Shown one piece after another: positions 1-5,158 of a stretch of DNA of 5,158 nt. The translations under genes and the position numbers were made by a program. Within the stretch, counting starts at the first letter, position 1. The number at the start of each line of letters is the position of its first letter. The notes beneath the pieces are model-generated. The model made no database searches, was not told the origin of the DNA, and was given only the letters and a program-made list of their open reading frames with translations. The stretch is from contig DVHW01000248.1 of NCBI GenBank assembly GCA_018711785.1, forward strand, positions 1-5,158, given 5' to 3'. This stretch comes from Candidatus Galloscillospira excrementavium. Its GTDB lineage: Bacteria > Bacillota > Clostridia > Oscillospirales > Oscillospiraceae.

Positions 1-10
1 ATCAAAAAAC

Positions 11-16
11 GAGGGG
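11..16 (+). promoter_or_regulatory. ribosome binding site of spoIVB
   Basis: GAGGGG lies 7 bases before the ATG at 24 and is a good purine-rich Shine-Dalgarno match. It supports that ATG as the start. Only 23 bases precede the gene, so its promoter (forespore sigma-F/sigma-G type in Bacillus subtilis) is not in view. Confidence 0.6.
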
Positions 17-23
17 TGGTTGC

Positions 24-1172
24 ATGAACGAGGAAAAAAAGGGGACGCCCTGGGTCACAGAGGCCCTCCGCATCCTGGCGCTGGGACTGGCCGTCGTCCT
101 GGCTGCGGCGGGCACGTGGCACAGCGCCGCAGCCGCGCAGGCCGCCAGCGGCGCCGCTGTGCTGGAGCTGGCCCGGGGCGCCGCCAGGACCCAGAGCCTG
201 GCCGCGGGGGAGCTGGGACAGACCGTCATCCCCCTGGGCCGGGCCGTGGGGATCAAGATGTTTGCCGACGGCGTGATGGTGGTGGGGCTCTCCGACATCC
301 AGACCGACGGCGGCGCCGTGTCTCCGGCCGGCACCTGCGGCCTGCGGGAGGGTGATATCATCACCCACATCAACAGCACAGAGGTGAGCTCCATCGAGCA
401 GGTGCGGGAGGTGCTCCAGGAGCTGGCCGGGGAGCCCATGACCATTCGGGCCGTCCGGGGAGAGAAGACCTTCCAGACCACGGCCGCGGCGGCCAAGTGC
501 AGCGAGGACGGCGCCTATAAGCTTGGGGCCTGGATCCGGGACTCCATGGCGGGCATCGGCACCATGACCTTTTACGACCCCACCTCCGGCGTGTTCGGGG
601 CCCTGGGCCACGGCATCAACGACGTGGACACCGCCCTGCTGATGCCCCTCCAGTCGGGCTCCATCATGTACGCCGAGGTGGCCGACGTGAAGAAGGGGAC
701 CAGCGGCGAGCCGGGGGAACTCCACGGCGCCTTTGAGGTGACCCACGATCTGGGCGAGCTGTACGCCAATACCTCCAGCGGCATTTTCGGCGTCCTCACC
801 GAGGAGCAGCTGGTGGGGGACGCCCAGCCGGTGGAGGTGGCCTCCCGCAGGGAGGTCAAGACGGGCAAGGCCACTATTTTGTCCAACATCGCCGGGGACA
901 CGGTGGAGGAGTATGAGGTGGAGATCACCCACGTCTACCCGGCCAACGGCGCCGACACCCGGAACCTGATGCTCAAGGTGACCGACCAGAGGCTGCTGGA
1001 CGCCACCGGCGGCATCGTCCAGGGCATGAGCGGCAGCCCCATCCTCCAGAACGGCAAGCTGGTGGGGGCTGTGACCCACGTCTTGGTAAACGATCCCACT
1101 CAGGGGTACGGCATCCTGGCGGAGAATATGCTGACGCAGGCGGCGGAAGAGGCCCAGGCGCTGGCCTCCTGA
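24..1172 (+). CDS. spoIVB: SpoIVB peptidase (stage IV sporulation protein B, S55 family)
   Basis: This is a 382-residue serine protease. In B. subtilis SpoIVB is made in the forespore, secreted into the space between the two membranes, and cleaves SpoIVFA, which lets SpoIVFB process pro-sigma-K in the mother cell. Seen here: a short charged N-terminus, a hydrophobic anchor/signal segment at about residues 14-40, a PDZ domain at about 82-150 containing GLREGDIITHIN (106-117), and a C-terminal S55 protease domain. The catalytic residues can be placed by motif: His196 in GALGHGINDVD, Ser336 in GGIVQGMSGSPI, and Asp321 in KVTDQRLL. Asp321 lies 15 residues before the serine, the same spacing as Asp363/Ser378 in B. 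subtilis. The end GAVTHVLVNDPTQGYGI (348-364) is also typical. The protein is somewhat shorter than the B. subtilis one, mainly at the N-terminus, and looks intact. The next gene downstream is spo0A, as in most spore formers. Confidence 0.96.
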   Translation: MNEEKKGTPWVTEALRILALGLAVVLAAAGTWHSAAAAQAASGAAVLELARGAARTQSLAAGELGQTVIPLGRAVGIKMFADGVMVVGLSDIQTDGGAVSPAGTCGLREGDIITHINSTEVSSIEQVREVLQELAGEPMTIRAVRGEKTFQTTAAAAKCSEDGAYKLGAWIRDSMAGIGTMTFYDPTSGVFGALGHGINDVDTALLMPLQSGSIMYAEVADVKKGTSGEPGELHGAFEVTHDLGELYANTSSGIFGVLTEEQLVGDAQPVEVASRREVKTGKATILSNIAGDTVEEYEVEITHVYPANGADTRNLMLKVTDQRLLDATGGIVQGMSGSPILQNGKLVGAVTHVLVNDPTQGYGILAENMLTQAAEEAQALAS

Positions 1173-1178
1173 GGAGGC

Positions 1179-1196
1179 GGCCCGGCCGCGCGGGCC
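1179..1196 (+). other. GC-rich hairpin just after spoIVB (weak terminator candidate)
   Basis: GGCCCG (1179-1184) pairs perfectly with CGGGCC (1191-1196) around a 6-base loop, 6 bases after the spoIVB stop. No U-run follows, so it is not a standard intrinsic terminator. It may stabilise the mRNA 3' end or cause pausing, or may simply reflect GC-rich sequence. Confidence 0.35.
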
Positions 1197-1224
1197 CTGC
1201 AGCGCGGGAGAATAATCGCCAGGT

Positions 1225-1252
1225 TTCGACACCCATGTCGAATGAGGTCGAA
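1225..1252. promoter_or_regulatory. cluster of three 0A boxes (Spo0A binding sites) upstream of spo0A
   Basis: The Spo0A box consensus is TGTCGAA. A perfect copy on the minus strand reads TTCGACA at 1225-1231. A perfect plus-strand copy TGTCGAA is at 1236-1242, and a 6/7 copy GGTCGAA is at 1246-1252. The two plus-strand copies start exactly 10 bp apart, one DNA turn, which is the tandem arrangement bound by a Spo0A dimer in B. subtilis. The cluster lies about 70-95 bp upstream of the predicted spo0A start point, which fits autoregulation. Sequence match is direct; function is inferred. Confidence 0.75.
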
Positions 1253-1283
1253 CTTTAATTATCCAAAAAATGTCATTTTCCTA

Positions 1284-1312
1284 TTGCGTTATATGGTGAA
1301 ATATGGTAAATT
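1284..1312 (+). promoter_or_regulatory. predicted sigma-A type extended -10 promoter of spo0A
   Basis: TTGCGT (1284-1289) and TAAATT (1307-1312) are separated by 17 bp. The -10 is preceded by TATGG (1302-1306), giving the TRTGN extended -10 element. AT-rich DNA at 1251-1281 could act as an UP element in an otherwise GC-rich region. The predicted start point is near 1319, giving a leader of about 65 bases. The -35 matches only 3/6, so the call leans on the extended -10 and position. Confidence 0.5.
1291..1310 (+). repeat. tandem 10-bp direct repeat inside the spo0A promoter
   Basis: ATATGGTGAA (1291-1300) is followed immediately by ATATGGTAAA (1301-1310), a 9/10 match. The repeat spans the -35/-10 spacer and enters the -10 element. 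It could be a duplicated extended -10 or a binding site for a regulator contacting one face of the helix. Confidence 0.4.
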
Positions 1313-1339
1313 ATAGCCGACCGGTAAAATTGGACCTTG

Positions 1340-1352
1340 TTGCGCGGCGCAA
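1340..1352. repeat. 13-bp perfect dyad in the spo0A leader
   Basis: TTGCGC-G-GCGCAA is a perfect inverted repeat around one central base, about 20-33 bases downstream of the predicted start point. The loop is too small for an RNA hairpin with all pairs formed, so if functional it is more likely a DNA operator. Chance occurrence is possible. Confidence 0.3.
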
Positions 1353-1366
1353 AACCGAAAACGCTT

Positions 1367-1375
1367 AGGAAAGGA
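1367..1375 (+). promoter_or_regulatory. ribosome binding site of spo0A
   Basis: AGGAAAGGA ends 8 bases before the ATG at 1384. It fixes the start, which gives a protein beginning [11 protein letters not shown], collinear with the B. subtilis Spo0A N-terminus. Confidence 0.65.
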
Positions 1376-1383
1376 CTAGGACT

Positions 1384-2157
1384 ATGGAGAAGAAAAAGAA
1401 AATACTGGTGGCCGATGTGGGAGAGGAATTTCGCAAGCTGCTGGTGGCGGCGCTGAGAGAAGAGGCGGACTTTGACGTGGTGGCCGAGACCGGGGACGGC
1501 CAGGACGCCGTCCGCCTGGCAAAGGAGTTGGGACCGGACGTGGTAGCCATGGATCTGATGCTCTCCCGTCTGGACGGCATGGAGGTCCTAGCGGAGCTGA
1601 ACGCGCTGTCTCCCAAGCCCAAGGTGCTGGTGCTGTCCAGCTTCGCCCGGGGCGTGGTGGCCGAACACGCGGCAGCACAGGGTGCGGACTATTTCATGGT
1701 CAAGCCCTGCAAGCTGTCGTCCGTCATCGAGCGCATCCGCCAGATCGCCAGCCCGGCCCAGAACGGCGGAGAGAATACAAGCAGCGGGAGCGGTCTCACC
1801 GGGCAGAACCTGGAGAGCGTGATCACCTCCATCATCCATGAGATCGGGGTGCCCGCCCACATCAAGGGCTACCAGTACCTCCGGGAGGCCATCCTCATCG
1901 CGGTGGAGGACATGGACGTCATCAACGCCGTGACCAAGGTCCTCTATCCGGAGGTAGCCAAGCGGTTCGGCACCACCGCCTCCCGGGTGGAGCGGGCCAT
2001 CCGCCACGCCATCGAGGTGGCCTGGGACCGGGGCGATTTGGAGACCCTTCAGAAATATTTCGGGTACACCGTCAGCAACGCCAAGGGGAAGCCGACGAAC
2101 AGCGAATTCATCGCCATGATCGCCGACCGGCTCCAGCTCCAGCGCAAGGAGAAGTGA
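1384..2157 (+). CDS. spo0A: Spo0A, sporulation master response regulator
   Basis: This 257-residue transcription factor, when phosphorylated, switches cells into sporulation by binding 0A boxes. The receiver domain covers about residues 5-123. The phospho-acceptor is Asp57 (in VVAMDLML), the switch residue is Ser85 and the conserved lysine is Lys107 (FMVKPCK). A linker at about 124-140 is shorter than in B. subtilis. The Spo0A effector domain (about 142-255) is highly conserved: [15 protein letters not shown] (149-163), the recognition-helix region [15 protein letters not shown] (200-214) and [10 protein letters not shown] (236-245). One oddity is that the acidic pocket normally has two adjacent acids (Asp10-Asp11 in B. 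subtilis), whereas here it reads Asp11-Val12, so one Mg2+-pocket acid is missing. The gene follows spoIVB as expected. Upstream 0A boxes suggest autoregulation. Confidence 0.97.
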   Translation: MEKKKKILVADVGEEFRKLLVAALREEADFDVVAETGDGQDAVRLAKELGPDVVAMDLMLSRLDGMEVLAELNALSPKPKVLVLSSFARGVVAEHAAAQGADYFMVKPCKLSSVIERIRQIASPAQNGGENTSSGSGLTGQNLESVITSIIHEIGVPAHIKGYQYLREAILIAVEDMDVINAVTKVLYPEVAKRFGTTASRVERAIRHAIEVAWDRGDLETLQKYFGYTVSNAKGKPTNSEFIAMIADRLQLQRKEK

Positions 2158-2168
2158 GAAAGGGGAAC

Positions 2169-2185
2169 CCATTGGAGCGCAATGG
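2169..2185 (+). other. small hairpin in the spo0A 3' region
   Basis: CCATTG (2169-2174) pairs with CAATGG (2180-2185) around a 5-base loop, starting 12 bases after the spo0A stop. No U-run follows, so it is not a terminator by itself. It forms the first structured element of the 3' region. Confidence 0.4.
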
Positions 2186-2201
2186 ATTTGGAGACAGAGG
2201 G

Positions 2202-2260
2202 ACCGGGCGGCATTGCAACGAATACAACAAAACCCGCATAGAAAAGGCCCGGTGGATGCC
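2202..2260 (+). other. structured segment with pseudoknot-like pairing, spo0A 3' region
   Basis: ACCGGGC (2202-2208) is complementary to GCCCGGT (2247-2253), and the adjacent GGCAT (2209-2213) is complementary to ATGCC (2256-2260). Their order along the strand is that of an H-type pseudoknot. The 2248-2253 block is repeated at 2292-2297 inside the terminator, so alternative pairings are possible. I recognise no known RNA family. It may be only a 3' untranslated region. Confidence 0.35.
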
Positions 2261-2282
2261 ATAAACTTCTCCCGCCAGAGCA

Positions 2283-2341
2283 ACCAACACTCCCGGTTGA
2301 TTGGGGCAAAACCCGATGGACCGGGGGTGTTGGTGTTTTTT
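2283..2341 (+). terminator. strong intrinsic terminator after spo0A
   Basis: A 15-base arm, ACCAACACTCCCGGT (2283-2297), pairs with ACCGGGGGTGTTGGT (2320-2334) with a single T-G wobble. Inside it a second helix forms between ATTGGG (2300-2305) and CCCGAT (2311-2316 region), again with one wobble. Six Ts follow at 2336-2341. It ends the spo0A transcript, 126 bases after the stop codon. Confidence 0.88.
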
Positions 2342-2401
2342 CTGTGAGGGAAGGAGGACAAAGTGCATAAAATCCGCTCCGATACGGCGGGAAATGTTGG
2401 T

Positions 2402-2430
2402 TTGACAAAGCGGCCTTCCGCTCTTACAAT
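2402..2430 (+). promoter_or_regulatory. near-consensus sigma-A promoter of the lrgAB pair
   Basis: A perfect -35 TTGACA (2402-2407) is followed by exactly 17 bp and a -10 TACAAT (2425-2430, 5/6). Such a match is very unlikely by chance in GC-rich DNA. The start point should be near 2437, leaving a leader of about 30 bases before the ATG at 2468. The position rules out starts at 2363 and 2429 for transcripts from this promoter. Confidence 0.85.
2409..2422. promoter_or_regulatory. inverted repeat within the lrgAB promoter spacer (candidate operator)
   Basis: AGCGG (2409-2413) and CCGCT (2418-2422) form a perfect 5-bp dyad with a 4-bp centre, placed exactly between the -35 and -10 elements. A protein bound here would block RNA polymerase. 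Which regulator would bind is unknown. Confidence 0.4.
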
Positions 2431-2467
2431 GTGGGGAGATTTTTGCACAAGCGAGGCGCAAATAACG

Positions 2468-2833
2468 ATGAAGATCCTCTGTCAGGTGGGCATCCTGTTC
2501 GCGGTGTGCTGGGTGAGCCAGCTCGTCGAGACCCTGCTTCCCATCCCGTTTCCCGCCAGCGTTCTGGGTATGGTCCTGCTGTTTCTGCTCCTGTGCACGA
2601 AGCGGCTGCGGGTGGAACACATCCGGGAGAAGTCGGACTTCCTCTTGGCGAACATGGCCTTTTTCTTTGTCCCGGCCGGAGTGAGCATCCTGGAGTACGT
2701 AGACCTGCTCCGCAGCAGCGTGGTGCAGATGGTGGTCATCTGCACAGTCAGCGCAGTAGTGACCTTTGCCGCCGCGGCATACAGCGTCAAACTGACCTTA
2801 TGGCTCATGGGGAAGGCGGGCAGCCATGCGTGA
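2468..2833 (+). CDS. lrgA: CidA/LrgA family membrane protein
   Basis: This is a 121-residue holin-like integral membrane protein, the usual family length. LrgA acts with LrgB. Family members were first linked to control of murein hydrolases and cell lysis in Staphylococcus aureus; the B. subtilis and Streptococcus mutans pairs act in pyruvate uptake. Seen here: four hydrophobic stretches (about residues 4-22, 29-44, 59-78 and 86-113), the family signature LPIPFPASVLGMVLLFLLL (24-42), and the loop KRLRVEHIREKSDFLLANM (45-63). The ATG at 2468 gives the standard N-terminus and lies about 30 bases after the predicted start point. Its Shine-Dalgarno (GAGG, 2453-2456) is weak and 11 bases away. An in-frame GTG at 2363 with a strong AAGGAGG would add 35 hydrophilic residues but lies upstream of the promoter. 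The stop overlaps the start of lrgB by 8 bp, implying coupled translation. The substrate is unknown; the symbol is a family name. Confidence 0.9.
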   Translation: MKILCQVGILFAVCWVSQLVETLLPIPFPASVLGMVLLFLLLCTKRLRVEHIREKSDFLLANMAFFFVPAGVSILEYVDLLRSSVVQMVVICTVSAVVTFAAAAYSVKLTLWLMGKAGSHA

Positions 2834-3503
2834 GATCTTTTTTTCCCCCTTCTTCGGGGTGGCCTTGACGGTGCTGGCCTTCTGGGTGGGACTGAAGCTC
2901 CAGAAAAAGACTGGCTGGGCCATCTGCAGCCCTCTGCTCATCGCCATCGTATTGGTGTGCGGAGTACTCCTGGCGCTGGACATCCCCTATGAGGCCTATG
3001 ACCAGGGCGGGAGCCTCATCAACCTCTTTCTGGCCCCGGCCACAGCCTGCCTGGCGGTGTCGGTCTACACTAAGCTGGACCTTTTGAAACGGTATTGGCT
3101 GCCCGTGCTGGTGGGATGCACCGTGGGGTCCCTGACCTCCATGGGGAGCGTGGCTCTCCTGTGCCGCCTCTTCCGGCTGGACGAGGCCATGACGGCCTCC
3201 CTCCTGCCAAAGTCGGTCACCACCCCCATCGCGGTCAGCATCGCCGAGGGGCACGGCGGCGTCCCTTCCATTACTGTGGTAGCGGTGCTGTTTACCGGAA
3301 TCCTGGGCAGCATCCTGGCTCCGCTGCTCATCCGGCTGTTCCGGGTACGGGAGCCTCTGGCGGCGGGCCTGGCTATCGGCGCCAGCTCCCATGCCATGGG
3401 CACATCCAAGGCCCTGGAACTGGGCGAGACCGAGGGAGCTATGAGCGGCCTGGCCATCGGGGTGTGCGGGATCGTGACCGTGGTGGTCTCCCTGTTTCTC
3501 TGA
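2826..3503 (+). CDS. lrgB: LrgB family transport protein
   Basis: This 225-residue polytopic membrane protein is the partner of the preceding LrgA-like protein. The LrgB/CidB/YohK family also includes the C-terminal half of the plant plastid glycolate/glycerate transporter PLGG1 and the B. subtilis pyruvate-uptake subunit PftB, so a small-organic-acid transporter is the likely role. Family motifs are clear: FLAPATACLAVSVYTKLDLL (68-87), LLPKSVTTPIAVSIAEGHGG (126-145) and GASSHAMGTSKALELGE (185-201), followed by MSGLAIGVCGIVT (206-218). Hydrophobic segments run through most of the length. The ATG at 2826 lies inside the end of lrgA, and AAGGCGGG (2813-2820) just before it is a modest ribosome site. 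The protein appears full length. No terminator follows, and the next gene has its own promoter. Confidence 0.93.
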   Translation: MREIFFSPFFGVALTVLAFWVGLKLQKKTGWAICSPLLIAIVLVCGVLLALDIPYEAYDQGGSLINLFLAPATACLAVSVYTKLDLLKRYWLPVLVGCTVGSLTSMGSVALLCRLFRLDEAMTASLLPKSVTTPIAVSIAEGHGGVPSITVVAVLFTGILGSILAPLLIRLFRVREPLAAGLAIGASSHAMGTSKALELGETEGAMSGLAIGVCGIVTVVVSLFL

Positions 3504-3516
3504 GCGGGGAAGAGGC

Positions 3517-3545
3517 TTGCCTTTTGCAGCGGCATATGCTATCAT
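3517..3545 (+). promoter_or_regulatory. predicted promoter of the TSCPD gene
   Basis: TTGCCT (3517-3522, 4/6) is followed by 17 bp and TATCAT (3540-3545, 5/6). TGC at 3537-3539 makes an extended -10. The predicted start point is near 3552. An in-frame ATG at 3536 falls in the -10 element, which argues against a longer version of the protein. Confidence 0.6.
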
Positions 3546-3562
3546 CAAGGGCACAAGAAAAG

Positions 3563-3569
3563 TTCGACA
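3563..3569 (-). promoter_or_regulatory. 0A box in the TSCPD leader
   Basis: TTCGACA is a perfect minus-strand copy of the Spo0A box TGTCGAA. It lies about 12-18 bases downstream of the predicted start point, a position where binding would repress. A single 7-bp match can easily occur by chance in a window of this size (expected about 0.6 times), so functional confidence is low. Confidence 0.35.
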
Positions 3570-3573
3570 GAGC

Positions 3574-3578
3574 GGAGG
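3574..3578 (+). promoter_or_regulatory. ribosome binding site of the TSCPD gene
   Basis: GGAGG lies 8 bases before the ATG at 3587 and decides that start over the in-frame ATG at 3536, which has no comparable upstream site. Confidence 0.6.
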
Positions 3579-3586
3579 ATGCGGAG

Positions 3587-3832
3587 ATGACCATTGACTA
3601 CAAGACAAAGGGCACCTGCTCGCGGCGCATGGTCGTGGAGGTGGAGGACGGTGTGGTGCAGTCTCTCCAGGTCTATGGCGGCTGCGACGGCAACCTGAAG
3701 GGCCTGTCCCAGCTGGTGGCGGGCATGAAGGTGGAGGACGTGATCCAGAAGCTGGACGGCATCCGCTGCGGCTTCAAGCCCACCTCCTGCCCGGACCAGC
3801 TGGCCCAGGCGCTGAAGCAGGCCCAGGCGTAG
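3587..3832 (+). CDS. small TSCPD domain-containing protein
   Basis: This 81-residue soluble protein belongs to the group of stand-alone TSCPD-domain proteins about 80 residues long (TIGR03905-like). The signature is visible as TSCPD at residues 66-70, preceded by GIRCGFKP (58-65), with GGCDGN (31-36) and an N-terminal TKGTCSRRM (7-15). Its four cysteines (11, 33, 61, 68) are spread along the chain and could bind metal. The related TSCPD domain also occurs at the C-terminus of class II ribonucleotide reductases, but this protein has no reductase domain and its function is unknown. It has its own promoter and terminator and so appears to be a single-gene unit. A longer start at 3536 would add 17 residues and is not favoured, because it overlaps the predicted -10. 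Confidence 0.88.
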   Translation: MTIDYKTKGTCSRRMVVEVEDGVVQSLQVYGGCDGNLKGLSQLVAGMKVEDVIQKLDGIRCGFKPTSCPDQLAQALKQAQA

Positions 3833-3849
3833 CGGAACATACACGGAGC

Positions 3850-3887
3850 GCCGCCGGGCGGGAACACTCCCGCCCGGCGGCATTTTT
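3850..3887 (+). terminator. intrinsic terminator after the TSCPD gene
   Basis: A perfect 14-bp stem, GCCGCCGGGCGGGA (3850-3863) with TCCCGCCCGGCGGC (3868-3881), has the loop ACAC and is followed by TTTTT (3883-3887). Read on the minus strand, the stem has no U-run after it, so it would be at best a weak terminator for the converging collagen-like gene, which ends at 3911. Confidence 0.92.
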
Positions 3888-3910
3888 GTGCGGAAGGAGA
3901 AAGCGCCCCG

Positions 3911-5158
<1,248 letters not shown>

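Noticed and set aside
1221..1243. Sigma-H-like promoter for spo0A (AGGTTT then GAAT)
   Set aside because: Both elements are imperfect and the spacing is about 2 bp too short for sigma-H. The GAAT is part of the 0A box context.
1356..1369. Catabolite-responsive (cre-like) site CGAAAACGCTTAGG before spo0A
   Set aside because: Only the core matches. Both outer TG/CA pairs of the consensus are degraded, and the right half is the ribosome binding site.
2158..2341. Independent small RNA gene (for example 6S RNA) after spo0A
   Set aside because: The region is structured and ends in a terminator, but I could find no promoter at the end of spo0A and no known RNA family pattern. A spo0A 3' untranslated region is simpler.
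1588..2448. 286-codon open frame on the minus strand across spo0A and the following gap
   Set aside because: It is the antisense shadow of a highly conserved gene in GC-rich DNA. Its product shows no recognisable domain and it crosses the spo0A terminator.
3536..3586. Longer start for the TSCPD protein at the ATG at 3536
   Set aside because: It lies within the predicted -10 element, has no ribosome site, and adds 17 residues not typical of the family.
2805..3608. 267-codon open frame on the minus strand across lrgB
   Set aside because: Antisense shadow of lrgB with a low-complexity His/Gln/Gly-rich product and no ribosome site.

Overview
The window is GC-rich chromosomal DNA from an endospore-forming member of the Firmicutes, most likely a high-GC gut-type clostridium of the Oscillospiraceae kind (Flavonifractor/Intestinimonas/Oscillibacter-like). 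The phylum call rests on the adjacent pair spoIVB-spo0A, a gene order conserved in spore formers. The family-level guess rests only on GC content and protein style and is an inference.

Layout: spoIVB (24-1172, +) is followed by a 211-bp gap carrying a cluster of 0A boxes (Spo0A binding sites) and an extended -10 sigma-A type promoter, then spo0A (1384-2157, +). A 310-bp gap follows. It holds a structured spo0A 3' region ending in a strong intrinsic terminator (2283-2341), then a near-consensus promoter (2402-2430). That promoter drives two overlapping membrane-protein genes of the LrgA (2468-2833, +) and LrgB (2826-3503, +) families. A short leader with its own promoter and a perfect 0A box precedes an 81-residue TSCPD-domain protein (3587-3832, +), which ends in a textbook terminator (3850-3887). 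Converging on it from the minus strand is a collagen-like, BclA-type protein (3911-5158) whose 5' end lies outside the window.

How the genes fit together: SpoIVB is the forespore-secreted serine protease that signals for sigma-K activation, Spo0A is the master regulator of sporulation entry, and the collagen-like protein resembles spore-surface (exosporium) filament proteins. Three of the six genes therefore have a probable sporulation role. LrgAB (probable pyruvate or small-organic-acid transport, or a holin-like system) and the TSCPD protein have no proven link to sporulation. A 0A box in the TSCPD leader and a possible attenuator between spo0A and lrgA are candidate regulatory connections.

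I did not find a clearly new system. The points most worth checking are the missing second acidic residue in the Spo0A receiver pocket, the mutually exclusive helices between spo0A and lrgA, the two competing start signals for LrgA, and the Cys/Pro-rich segment and recent 117-bp tandem duplication in the collagen-like gene.
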